From Prevotella sp. CAG:485 (GTDB taxonomy: Bacteria; Bacteroidota; Bacteroidia; Bacteroidales; Muribaculaceae): a stretch of DNA of 22,479 nt. This document shows positions 14,721-22,479 of this stretch, in pieces. The DNA lies in the NCBI GenBank assembly GCA_000437495.1, contig FR897860.1:1-22479 (forward strand), written 5' to 3'. How positions within the stretch are numbered: position 1 is the first letter of the stretch; each line of letters begins with the position of its first letter. The notes under the pieces are model-generated. The model worked only from the letters and a program-made list of their open reading frames with translations, was not told the DNA's origin and did no database searches. The translations under genes and the position numbers were made by a program.

Positions 14721-16325
14721 ATGCTCAACCCAAGCGAAATATCCGACATTCTGAAACAGCAGCTCGAAAACGTCAACAACAAGGTCAAATTCGAGGAAGT
14801 GGGCACCGTGCTCGAAGTAGGCGACGGCGTGGCTCACGTCTACGGCCTTGAAAACGTACGTGCCAATGAGCTTGTAGAATTCGAGAACGGCGTTAAAGGC
14901 GTTGCCCTCAACCTTGAGGAAAGCAACGTAGGCGTGGTGCTTCTCAACAACATAAACAGCGTAAGCGAGAATATGACAGTGCGCCGTACCGGCGAAATTG
15001 CCTCCATTCCGGTAGGCGAAGGCCTCCTCGGCCGTGTCATCAACATTCTCGGCGAACCCATCGACGGCAAAGGGCCCATCGAAGGCAAACAGCTTCTTAT
15101 GCCTCTGGAGCGCAAAGCTCCCGGCGTTATCTTCCGTCAGCCTGTGAAGCAGCCTTTGCAGACCGGTCTGAAAGCCATCGACTCAATGATACCTATTGGC
15201 CGCGGACAGCGTGAGCTCATCATCGGCGACCGCCAGATTGGTAAAACGGCAATTGCCATTGACACCATCATCAACCAGCGTGCCAATTACGAAGCCGGCA
15301 AACCCGTATATTGCATCTACGTGGCAATAGGCCAGAAGGCTTCTTCAATAGCTTCAACAGTGCACACGCTCGAGAAATTCGGTGCAATGCCCTACACCGT
15401 TGTCGTAGCCGCTTCGGCCTCTGACTCGGCTTCCATGCGCTATTACGCACCGTTTGCAGGCGTTGCAATCGGCGAATATTTCCGCGATACCGGTCGCGAC
15501 GCCCTTATCGTTTACGATGACCTCTCAAAGCAGGCTGTGGCCTATCGTGAGATTTCTCTTATCCTGAAACGCCCGTCAGGACGTGAGGCTTATCCCGGCG
15601 ATATCTTCTATCTGCACAGCCGTCTGTTGGAACGTGCAGCAAAGATTATCGACAACCAGGAGGTGGCAGCGAGCATGAACGACCTTCCCGAGGTGCTCAA
15701 GCCCATAGTGAAAGGCGGCGGCTCACTCACCGCTCTCCCCATCATCGAGACTCAGGCAGGCGACGTTTCGGCATATATCCCCACAAACGTAATTTCAATT
15801 ACCGACGGTCAGATCTTCCTTGAGACAGCCCTCTTCAACCAGGGTATCCGTCCGGCCGTAAACGTAGGTATCTCCGTTAGCCGTGTAGGCGGCAGCGCCC
15901 AGATTAAGCCTATGAAGAAGGTGGCCGGTACGCTGAAGATTGCTCAGGCTCAGTATCGTGAGCTTGAGGCCTTCACCAAATTCGGTGGCGACATCGACCC
16001 CGTAACTGCCGCAGTCATCGACCGTGGCCGCAAAAACCAGACTCTGCTTGTGCAGCCGCAGTATCATCCCTGGGCTGTTGAAAACGAGGTAGCTGTAATC
16101 TATTGCGGCGTCAACGGTCTGCTCAAAGACGTGCCCATCAACAAAGTGGAAGAGTTCGAGCGTCAGTTCATACAGATTCTTGAAGCCAGCCATCGTGCTG
16201 ATGTGCTCGACCAGATAAAAGCCGGCAAACTTACGGATGAGGTAACAGCCATACTCGACCAAGTGGCAGCTCAGGTATCAGCAGGCCTGGCACCGGCAAA
16301 AGCAAGCAAAGCAACCGGCAAATAA
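14721..16325 (+). CDS. atpA: F1Fo ATP synthase subunit alpha
   Basis: The non-catalytic nucleotide-binding subunit of F1, 534 residues. The Walker A loop GDRQIGKT is at 169-176, where Gln replaces the usual residue of catalytic subunits, as expected for alpha. The arginine finger is R388 in ISVSRVGGSAQ. An insertion of about seven residues relative to E. coli lies between RAAKI and GSLTALP (about 311-333). The C-terminal tail is rich in Ala and Lys and short. It begins 4 bp after atpH and is followed 11 bp later by atpG. Confidence 0.98.
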   Translation: MLNPSEISDILKQQLENVNNKVKFEEVGTVLEVGDGVAHVYGLENVRANELVEFENGVKGVALNLEESNVGVVLLNNINSVSENMTVRRTGEIASIPVGEGLLGRVINILGEPIDGKGPIEGKQLLMPLERKAPGVIFRQPVKQPLQTGLKAIDSMIPIGRGQRELIIGDRQIGKTAIAIDTIINQRANYEAGKPVYCIYVAIGQKASSIASTVHTLEKFGAMPYTVVVAASASDSASMRYYAPFAGVAIGEYFRDTGRDALIVYDDLSKQAVAYREISLILKRPSGREAYPGDIFYLHSRLLERAAKIIDNQEVAASMNDLPEVLKPIVKGGGSLTALPIIETQAGDVSAYIPTNVISITDGQIFLETALFNQGIRPAVNVGISVSRVGGSAQIKPMKKVAGTLKIAQAQYRELEAFTKFGGDIDPVTAAVIDRGRKNQTLLVQPQYHPWAVENEVAVIYCGVNGLLKDVPINKVEEFERQFIQILEASHRADVLDQIKAGKLTDEVTAILDQVAAQVSAGLAPAKASKATGK

Positions 16326-16336
16326 TATACAACTAA

Positions 16337-17242
16337 ATGGCTACACTGAGAGAACTCAAAACGCGCATCGGCACGGTTGCCTCGAGTGAAAAACTCACAG
16401 GCGCCATGAAGATGATTTCGTCGGCCAAGGTCCGCAAGAGCGAGCAGGAGCTGAAACGCCTGTCGCCCTTCAAAGACCAGATAAAGCAGATAATGGGTCA
16501 TCTGCTCAAGGCCGGTGAAAATTATTCTTCGCCGCTGATGACAACACGCGAAGTCAAACGTCTTGGCGTGGTTGTTTACGGCAGCGACGACGGCTTATGC
16601 GGCGCTTATAACGTGAACATCTTTAAGTTTCTTCACGAAAATGTGCGTGCCTGGCGTACTGCCTACGGATCCGATTGTGTGATAGAGCTTTATCCCGTGG
16701 GCCGGAAAATGCGTCGCATAGTTGAGAAATACGCCGAGGAAACCGTTAGTGTGGAATGTACCGTGGTTGACGGCGTAAACTCCAAGATGGAAGGCGAAGT
16801 GGTGAACGACTTCACTCTGGGTCTGCAGAAAGACTTTGAGGAAGGCCGGCTCGATGCCGTGGAAGTCGTTTATATGAAGTTCTACACCATAGGACGCCAG
16901 CGCCCCAAGGTGGAACAGCTCTTCCCGGTAAACAGCGACGACCTTGCAGGCGAGGCCATGCAGCAGCAGAAGGGTCTTCACTCAGACATCATGTACATCT
17001 TTGAACCGGACGCCAACAGCATTTTCGGCCAGGTTCTGCCCATGTTCGTGCTGTCGCTGATGCAAGAAGTAACCATTCAGAACAGAGCCTCCGAACAAGC
17101 AGCCCGCATCATGGCCATGCAGGCAGCCAATGATAATGCCAAGAAACTGCAGGAGGAACTGCAGCTTGAATACAATAAGCTGCGTCAGCAAGGCATCACC
17201 ACAGAACTGCTCGACATTCTGGGTGGCCAGGTTGACAAATAG
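16337..17242 (+). CDS. atpG: F1Fo ATP synthase subunit gamma
   Basis: The central rotor shaft, 301 residues. The N-terminal helix (TLRELKTRIGTVASSEKLTGAM, with the KMISSAKVRK continuation) and the C-terminal helix (about 235-301) should form the antiparallel coiled coil that turns inside the alpha-beta ring. The globular part has the conserved DDGLCGAYN loop (C88), and the end, TTELLDILGG, is near the family signature. This is the last gene of the ATP synthase block. Only 21 bases separate it from nuoI, without a hairpin, so transcription very likely continues into the second half of the complex I genes. Confidence 0.97.
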   Translation: MATLRELKTRIGTVASSEKLTGAMKMISSAKVRKSEQELKRLSPFKDQIKQIMGHLLKAGENYSSPLMTTREVKRLGVVVYGSDDGLCGAYNVNIFKFLHENVRAWRTAYGSDCVIELYPVGRKMRRIVEKYAEETVSVECTVVDGVNSKMEGEVVNDFTLGLQKDFEEGRLDAVEVVYMKFYTIGRQRPKVEQLFPVNSDDLAGEAMQQQKGLHSDIMYIFEPDANSIFGQVLPMFVLSLMQEVTIQNRASEQAARIMAMQAANDNAKKLQEELQLEYNKLRQQGITTELLDILGGQVDK

Positions 17243-17263
17243 TGTTAGAGTATAATCGACATC

Positions 17264-17902
17264 ATGAGTAGTATAAAAGAATATTTCCAGGGAGTTGGTC
17301 AGGGCTTGAAAAGCCTTGTCAAGGGTATGGAAGTTACGGGTAAAGAGCTTGTAACCAAAAAGATTACAGAGTGCTATCCCGAAAACCGTTCCACACTTGA
17401 CATAGCAGACCGTTTCCGCGCCGAACTTACCCTCAAATATGATGAAGAGGGCAGGCATAAATGCATCGGCTGCGGCATATGTCAAATGAATTGCCCCAAC
17501 GGCACCATTCATCTCACCACCAAAATGGTTGAGACACCCGACGGCAAGAAAAAGCGCAAACTCGACAAGTATACGTACGACTTGGGTTCATGCACCTTCT
17601 GCATGCTCTGTGTAACATCGTGCCCGCAGAATGCCCTTGAGTTCAGCAACGACTTCGAGCAGGCCACATTCAGCCGCGACAGCCTTGTCAAGACCCTCAA
17701 TTATCTTCCCGAGAAAGAGGATGCACCGGCACCCAAGCCTCAAGTTGATCCGGCCATTATAGCCGCCGCCAAGGCTAAAGCAGCCCGCATAAAAGCCGAG
17801 CGCGAAGCCGCCGCCAAAGCAGCTGCCGCTCCCGAAGCTAACGCTGCTGATAAACCGCAGGAACAGGCTGCTGCTCCTTCCAACACTGAAAATCAAAAAT
17901 AA
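17264..17902 (+). CDS. nuoI: Complex I subunit I, two [4Fe-4S] ferredoxin domain
   Basis: NuoI carries the clusters N6a and N6b that lead electrons to NuoB. Both binding motifs are complete: C67, C70, C73 and C77 in CIGCGICQMNC, and C110, C113, C116 and C120 in CTFCMLCVTSC. The motif ITECYPENR before the first cluster is typical. The core ends near residue 150. Residues about 153-212 form a tail rich in Ala, Pro, Lys and Glu (for example AAAKAKAARIKAEREAAAKA), longer than in E. coli NuoI (180 residues in all). In enzymes without NuoEFG, NuoB, NuoCD and NuoI together are the likely docking face for the electron donor. The gene restarts the nuo series after atpG and lies 3 bp before nuoJ. Confidence 0.97.
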   Translation: MSSIKEYFQGVGQGLKSLVKGMEVTGKELVTKKITECYPENRSTLDIADRFRAELTLKYDEEGRHKCIGCGICQMNCPNGTIHLTTKMVETPDGKKKRKLDKYTYDLGSCTFCMLCVTSCPQNALEFSNDFEQATFSRDSLVKTLNYLPEKEDAPAPKPQVDPAIIAAAKAKAARIKAEREAAAKAAAAPEANAADKPQEQAAAPSNTENQK

Positions 17903-17905
17903 GAT

Positions 17906-18430
17906 ATGGAAACGCCAGGATTTATCGTACTTTACTTTGTGATTGCGATATCGGTGATAGTCTTCAGCGTGCTGACAGTTACCACCCGTCGCATTCTCCG
18001 GGCAGCCACGTATCTGCTCTTCGTGCTCCTCGGCACGGCAGTCTTTTATTTCCAGCTTGGATATCAATTTCTCGGTGCGGTGCAGATAGCCGTATATGCC
18101 GGCGGCATCATGGTGTTGTTCGTGTTCGCTATCCTGCTCACCACCAAACCCGGAGAAAAGGCTCCTCTCATAGCACATCACCGCAGAGTGGTGGGCGTCA
18201 TAGCTTCCCTGATAGGCGTCGTAGCACTCGGATGGGCCCTGTTCCATATGCCGTTGCTCAATGAGCAGTCAACACTGGCAAGCATAGCAGAACACCCCAT
18301 TGATATGCACGCCATTGGCAAAGCCATGGTAGGGACCGAAAAATTTGAGTATCTGCTCCCCTTCGAGGCAGTCAGCGTATTGTTGCTGGCATGCATCATT
18401 GGCGGAGTTACCGTAGCACGTAAAAAATAA
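17906..18430 (+). CDS. nuoJ: Complex I membrane subunit J
   Basis: NuoJ (174 residues) has five predicted membrane helices. The third contains the family motif FLGAVQIAVYAGGIMVLFVF, with the tyrosine and the pi-bulge region implicated in the conformational coupling of complex I. The final helix, FEAVSVLLLACIIGGVTVARKK, ends in the usual basic tail. It is packed between nuoI (3 bp) and nuoK (10 bp). It works beside NuoH, NuoA and NuoK at the inner end of the membrane arm. Confidence 0.96.
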   Translation: METPGFIVLYFVIAISVIVFSVLTVTTRRILRAATYLLFVLLGTAVFYFQLGYQFLGAVQIAVYAGGIMVLFVFAILLTTKPGEKAPLIAHHRRVVGVIASLIGVVALGWALFHMPLLNEQSTLASIAEHPIDMHAIGKAMVGTEKFEYLLPFEAVSVLLLACIIGGVTVARKK

Positions 18431-18440
18431 GCATCGAGAC

Positions 18441-18752
18441 ATGAATATAGATATGTTATGGTACCTGGTGCCGAGCGTAGTGATGTTTGTCTGCGGTCTC
18501 TTCGGCTTTATCACGCGCCGCAACCTCATCGCCATGCTCATTTCGCTTGAGCTGATGCTCAACTCTGTAGACCTCAACTTCGTGGTCTTCAACAGATTCC
18601 TTTACCCCGACCACATGGAGGGCATGATTTTCACATTGTTCGCCATAGCCATTGCTGCTGCAGAAACAGCAGTGGCAATAGCCATCATCATTAACATCTA
18701 CCGTGCAGTGGGCAACACCAATGTACGCGAGATAAATAAATTGAAATTCTAA
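18441..18752 (+). CDS. nuoK: Complex I membrane subunit K
   Basis: NuoK is 103 residues long with three membrane helices, the family norm. The two glutamates of the central proton path are present: E37 in ISLELMLNSVDLN and E75 in AIAAAETAVAIAI, matching E36 and E72 of E. coli. The protein is related to MrpC subunits of cation/proton antiporters. It begins 10 bp after nuoJ and ends 4 bp before nuoL. Confidence 0.97.
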   Translation: MNIDMLWYLVPSVVMFVCGLFGFITRRNLIAMLISLELMLNSVDLNFVVFNRFLYPDHMEGMIFTLFAIAIAAAETAVAIAIIINIYRAVGNTNVREINKLKF

Positions 18753-18756
18753 GGCC

Positions 18757-20697
18757 ATGGAGATCACATTACCGCTCTTGATTCTGGCCATTCCCCTCTT
18801 CAACTTCCTGCTCTTAGGACTGACGGGAATGAAAATGAGCCATAAGCTGGCCGGCCTGATAGGCATCTTTGCCATGGGCGTTACCACCGTGCTTGCCTAT
18901 ACAGTGGCATTCACATACTTCTTTAGCGGCTCGCCTGACTTTATCGTAGACGGCGTTCGTCAAATCTACACTGTATTCAATGTAGAGTGGCTTGCCTTTA
19001 CCGACAAACTGATAGTGCATCTGGGCTTCCTGCTCGACCCCATTGCCGCCATGATGCTCGTGGTGATTACCACCATCTCGTTTATGGTGCATCTCTACTC
19101 CTGGGGCTATATGGAGGGCGAACAAGGCTTCCAGCGCTATTATGCCTTCCTGTCGCTGTTCAGCTTCTCAATGTTAGGACTGGTGGTTGCCACCAACATT
19201 TTCCAGATGTACATCTTCTGGGAGCTTGTAGGTGTCAGCTCATATCTGCTCATCGGCTTCTACTACAAACTGCCGAGCGCTGTCTCAGCATCGAAGAAAG
19301 CATTCATAGTAACACGTTTTGCTGACTTAGGCTTCCTCATCGGCATACTCATACTCAGCTACTATACCAACACATTCAACTTTGTTGAGCTTACCTCCAA
19401 TCCGAGTCAGGTACTCACTCAGGCAGGCGGCGCAACCTTCATGGGCGCTTCCGTAATCACCTGGGCCATGGTGCTGATATTTGTAGGCGGTATGGGTAAA
19501 TCGGCAATGATGCCTCTGCACATCTGGCTGCCCGACGCCATGGAAGGCCCGACACCCGTGTCGGCCCTGATCCACGCTGCCACCATGGTAGTTGCCGGCG
19601 TATATCTGGTAGCCCGCATGTTCCCGGTATACTGCGTTGTAGACGCCTCCATGACGTTCATAACATGTGTGGGTGCCATCACAGCCTTCTACGCCGCAGC
19701 CGTGGCTTGCGCGCAGATAGATATCAAACGTATTCTCGCCTTCTCCACCATATCGCAGATTGCATTCATGATGGTGGCCCTTGGCGTAGCTTACACGGGA
19801 GAGGTTAACGGTCATTACGGCGGTCTCGGCTACATGGCCGGCATGTTCCATCTCTTCACACACGCAATGTTCAAAGCATTGCTCTTCCTCGGTGCAGGCG
19901 CCCTGATTCATGCAGTTCATTCAAACAACTATACCGCCATGGGAGGCATGGCCAAATACATGCCTATCTGCCATATCACCTTCCTTATAGGCTGTCTGGC
20001 CATTGCAGGTATCTACCCCTTCTCGGGCTTCTTCAGCAAAGACGAAATGCTGGCAGCCATGTTCCAGCGCCACTGGTTCTGGGGCGCCTGGATGACCATG
20101 GTAGCAGGCCTCACCGCCTTCTATATGTTCCGCATGTACTTCCTGGTATTCTGGTGGAAAGAGAACCCGCATTACAAAGAGCATCGTCCGCACGACGCAC
20201 CCTGGCAGATGTCGGTACCTCTTATCTTCCTGGCAGCCGTGAGCTGTGTAGCCGGTTTCATACCTTTCGGCGAACTGGTTACCTGGAACGGTCTCCCCTA
20301 TCACATCCACATTGAGGCATCGGTGGCAGCCACCTCACTTATCGTAGCCGTCATCGCCATAGCTTTCGCAGCCTGGATGTATTATAAAGAGAATCCGAAG
20401 CCCGCACGACTGAAAGCCGCATTCCCCGGACTGTGGCAGGCAGCCAACCGCCGCTTCTACTGGGACGAGATGTATATGTTCGTAACGCACAAATTCATCT
20501 TCGGCATCATCTGCAAATCCATCGCATGGTTTGACCGCCACGTCATCGACGCCACCATGGACGGTTTCGCCAAGATTACTCAGAAAACATCGTTTGCCAT
20601 CCGCGGCATGCAGTCAGGCAGTATCCAGACCTACGTATTGTGGTACTTCCTTGGCGCCGTTGCACTGGCAATAATAACCTGGATAGCATTACTCTAA
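18757..20697 (+). CDS. nuoL: Complex I antiporter-like subunit L
   Basis: The distal proton-pumping subunit, 646 residues with about 16 membrane helices. Key charged residues are kept: E156 in FWELVGVSSYLL and K248 in GKSAMMPLHIWLPDAM, followed by the signature EGPTPVSALIHAATMVVAG. The final 100 or so residues (from about 540) contain the long amphipathic HL helix that braces NuoM and NuoN, and a last anchoring helix (TYVLWYFLGAVALAIITWIA). Length and motifs point to a full NuoL rather than a truncated Mrp-type protein. A 69-base spacer with a hairpin separates it from nuoM. Confidence 0.97.
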   Translation: MEITLPLLILAIPLFNFLLLGLTGMKMSHKLAGLIGIFAMGVTTVLAYTVAFTYFFSGSPDFIVDGVRQIYTVFNVEWLAFTDKLIVHLGFLLDPIAAMMLVVITTISFMVHLYSWGYMEGEQGFQRYYAFLSLFSFSMLGLVVATNIFQMYIFWELVGVSSYLLIGFYYKLPSAVSASKKAFIVTRFADLGFLIGILILSYYTNTFNFVELTSNPSQVLTQAGGATFMGASVITWAMVLIFVGGMGKSAMMPLHIWLPDAMEGPTPVSALIHAATMVVAGVYLVARMFPVYCVVDASMTFITCVGAITAFYAAAVACAQIDIKRILAFSTISQIAFMMVALGVAYTGEVNGHYGGLGYMAGMFHLFTHAMFKALLFLGAGALIHAVHSNNYTAMGGMAKYMPICHITFLIGCLAIAGIYPFSGFFSKDEMLAAMFQRHWFWGAWMTMVAGLTAFYMFRMYFLVFWWKENPHYKEHRPHDAPWQMSVPLIFLAAVSCVAGFIPFGELVTWNGLPYHIHIEASVAATSLIVAVIAIAFAAWMYYKENPKPARLKAAFPGLWQAANRRFYWDEMYMFVTHKFIFGIICKSIAWFDRHVIDATMDGFAKITQKTSFAIRGMQSGSIQTYVLWYFLGAVALAIITWIALL

Positions 20698-20707
20698 CAC
20701 AAGCCAC

Positions 20708-20735
20708 CTTACTCACGCCTCAGGGCGCGAGTAAG
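20708..20735 (+). repeat. Hairpin in the nuoL-nuoM spacer
   Basis: CTTACTC (20708-20714) pairs with GAGTAAG (20729-20735). After one A-C mismatch, CGCC (20716-20719) pairs with GGCG (20724-20727) around the loop TCAG. An A-run, not a T-run, follows on the coding strand, so termination is unlikely. It may set relative mRNA stability of the two segments; this is inferred. Confidence 0.5.
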
Positions 20736-20766
20736 ATCTAAAAAACCTGAAGACAAAGAAACGATT

Positions 20767-22275
20767 ATGTTTGAAAATATTCTGATTTGGTTTGTAGTCA
20801 TTCCGCTCATCATGCTTGCGGGACTCGGCCTGTGTAACAACCGGGGCATGAATGCCATACGCACCGTAATGGTGGTATGCTCAAGCGCACTGATGATACT
20901 GGCCATAGTGCTTGTAGTTCAGTTCCTGCAAATGCGCGGCGCCGGTATTGAAGATGAAATGCTGTTTACCGGCAGCTGGATGTGGTATGAGCCCCTTAAC
21001 ATACACCTGGCAATAGGTGTTGACGGCATCTCCGTATTCATGATATTGCTGTCGGCAGTCATAGTATTCGCCGGAACATTCGCTTCGTGGAAAATAGATC
21101 CGCTGCCCAAGAACTTCTTCCTGTGGTTCGCTCTGCTGAGCATGGGTGTGTTCGGATTCTTCATCTCCATCGACATGTTCACCATGTTCATGTTCTACGA
21201 GATAGCCCTTATCCCCATGTATCTGCTCATCGGCGTTTGGGGCACGGGACGCAAGGAGTATTCAGCAATGAAGCTTACCCTGATGCTGATGGGTGGTTCA
21301 GCTCTGTTGATGCTCGGCTTGTTCGGCATCTACTGGCACTCGGCCACCGACCCCTCGCAGCTCACATGGAACATACTTGAGATTTCTCACAACAATGCCA
21401 TCAGCCATGGCTGGCAGACGTTCCTGTTCCCCTTCACCTTCGTTGGCTTCGGCGTACTCGGCGCCATGTTCCCCTTCCACACATGGAGCCCCGACGGCCA
21501 CGCTTCGGCGCCCACGGCAGTATCAATGCTTCACGCCGGCGTACTGATGAAGCTTGGCGGCTACGGCTGCTTCCGTATTGCCATCTTCCTGCTGCCTCAG
21601 GCAGCCAACGAACTGGCCTGGATATTCATCATCCTCACCGGCATCTCAATCGTCTACGGCGCCTTCTCAGCCTGCGTACAGACGGACCTCAAATACATCA
21701 ACGCCTACTCATCAGTGTCGCACTGCGGCATGGTATTGTTCGCCATTCTGATGCTTAACGCCACTGCAATGACCGGCGCTATCCTACAGATGCTCAGCCA
21801 CGGTCTGATGACGGCCCTCTTCTTCGCCCTCATCGGTATGATATACGGCCGCACGCACACCCGCGACATCCGCCAGATGGGAGGTCTGATGAAAATCATG
21901 CCTTACCTCGGCGTCTGCTATATGATAGCCGGTTTCGCATCGCTCGGTCTCCCGGGTCTAAGCGGTTTCGTTGCCGAAATGACCATCTTCTTCGGTTCGT
22001 TCCAGAACGCCGACCTCTTCCACCGCATCTTCGTTATTGCCGCCACAACATCAATCGTCATCACCGCAGTTTACATCCTGCGTGTTGTTGGCAAGCTGCT
22101 GCTGGGCAAAGTACAGGATGAACATCACCTCGCCCTTACCGACGCCACATGGTTTGAGCGCGTAAGCACTGTTACGCTCATAGTCTGCATCGCCGGCATA
22201 GGCTGTTTCCCCAACTGGATAAGCGAAGCTATCGAATTTAGCTTCGGTCCTATAATCAAAGCACTTGGAGTTTGA
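20767..22275 (+). CDS. nuoM: Complex I antiporter-like subunit M
   Basis: NuoM (502 residues) is the middle proton-pumping subunit, with about 14 membrane helices. E145 in FMFYEIALIPMYLLIG matches the essential E144 of E. coli. The central block reads FGVLGAMFPFHTWSPDGHASAPTAVSMLHAGVLMKLGGYG over two runs. Here the lysine found in E. coli (K234, in FAVKMPVVPLHGW) is replaced by L231, while the second lysine (K265 in E. coli) is kept as K262. The same variant block is, from memory, shared by a subset of bacterial NuoM proteins, so it is probably a lineage type and not an error. A 64-base spacer leads to nuoN. Confidence 0.96.
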   Translation: MFENILIWFVVIPLIMLAGLGLCNNRGMNAIRTVMVVCSSALMILAIVLVVQFLQMRGAGIEDEMLFTGSWMWYEPLNIHLAIGVDGISVFMILLSAVIVFAGTFASWKIDPLPKNFFLWFALLSMGVFGFFISIDMFTMFMFYEIALIPMYLLIGVWGTGRKEYSAMKLTLMLMGGSALLMLGLFGIYWHSATDPSQLTWNILEISHNNAISHGWQTFLFPFTFVGFGVLGAMFPFHTWSPDGHASAPTAVSMLHAGVLMKLGGYGCFRIAIFLLPQAANELAWIFIILTGISIVYGAFSACVQTDLKYINAYSSVSHCGMVLFAILMLNATAMTGAILQMLSHGLMTALFFALIGMIYGRTHTRDIRQMGGLMKIMPYLGVCYMIAGFASLGLPGLSGFVAEMTIFFGSFQNADLFHRIFVIAATTSIVITAVYILRVVGKLLLGKVQDEHHLALTDATWFERVSTVTLIVCIAGIGCFPNWISEAIEFSFGPIIKALGV

Positions 22276-22339
22276 TAAATTAAAGAATTGCTAACCAGAT
22301 TTCAACAGAATCCAGAAAGCCAATTCGATACTCAACGAT

Positions 22340-22479
22340 ATGGACATTAACTATTCACAGTTCGTAACCATGTACCCAGAGCTTTTAGTGCTCGCGGTAT
22401 TCATAATAGTTCTGCTTGTCGACATATTCTTCGGCAAGAAAGCGCAAAAAGCGCTTACGCCCATCACCCTTGTGCTCTT
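22340..22479 (+). CDS. nuoN: Complex I antiporter-like subunit N, 5' part only
   Basis: An open frame starts with ATG at 22340 and runs off the right edge after 46 codons. It reads MDINYSQFVTMYPELLVLAV, then a hydrophobic helix ending in LLVDIFFGKK. This fits the N-terminus of NuoN (the pattern of a polar start, MxPE, a membrane helix and a basic loop), and the position straight after nuoM is where nuoN belongs. The essential lysines cannot be checked because they lie outside the window. It starts 64 bp after nuoM. Confidence 0.85.
   Translation, partial: MDINYSQFVTMYPELLVLAVFIIVLLVDIFFGKKAQKALTPITLVL

Noticed and set aside
17250..17256. TATAAT-like sequence between atpG and nuoI
   Set aside because: The phylum's main promoters use TAnnTTTG rather than TATAAT, no matching upstream element is present, and the spacer is only 21 bases.
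22285..22326. GAATTG/CAATTC inverted repeat between nuoM and nuoN
   Set aside because: A six-base stem with a wide loop in AT-rich sequence is too weak to call.

Overview
The window comes from a member of the Bacteroidota, most likely order Bacteroidales. The evidence is a promoter of the Bacteroides type (TTTG, 20-bp spacer, TAnnTTTG), a fused nuoCD, the absence of nuoE, nuoF and nuoG between nuoD and nuoH, F1Fo gene order atpD-C-B-E-F-H-A-G, a 78-residue epsilon subunit, a beta-subunit insertion known from this phylum, and start codons without clear Shine-Dalgarno sequences. A gut lineage such as Muribaculaceae would fit, but nothing here proves a family.

Layout. Positions 1-66 hold a short leader with a promoter-like box and a small palindrome. 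Positions 67-5739 encode a secreted or periplasmic alpha-2-macroglobulin-like protein of 1890 residues that lacks the thioester motif. It is followed by a nested hairpin terminator (5771-5834). After a gene-free stretch comes a strong promoter (6053-6084) and a leader hairpin (6095-6116). From 6159 to the right edge all genes are on the + strand and tightly packed: nuoA, nuoB, nuoCD and nuoH; then the whole ATP synthase set atpD, atpC, atpB, atpE, atpF, atpH, atpA and atpG; then nuoI, nuoJ, nuoK, nuoL, nuoM and the first 46 codons of nuoN, cut by the window end.

The main result is this arrangement. A complete eight-gene F1Fo ATP synthase cluster sits inside the respiratory complex I cluster, exactly between nuoH and nuoI. 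There is no visible promoter or terminator at either junction (58 bp and 21 bp). The enzyme that would build the ion gradient and the enzyme that spends it may therefore be made from one transcript of more than 16 kb. The complex I is the peripheral-NADH-module-free type: the window carries the connecting module (B, CD, I) and the membrane arm (A, H, J, K, L, M, N), so the electron donor is probably not NADH through NuoEFG.

Other points of interest are a long periplasmic domain before the first membrane helix of AtpB, an epsilon subunit without its C-terminal helices, an alanine-rich tail on NuoI, loss in NuoM of a lysine important in other complex I enzymes, a G-free leader before atpE, and hairpins in the nuoB-nuoCD and nuoL-nuoM spacers. 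No tRNA, rRNA, CRISPR array, insertion sequence or phage gene was seen.
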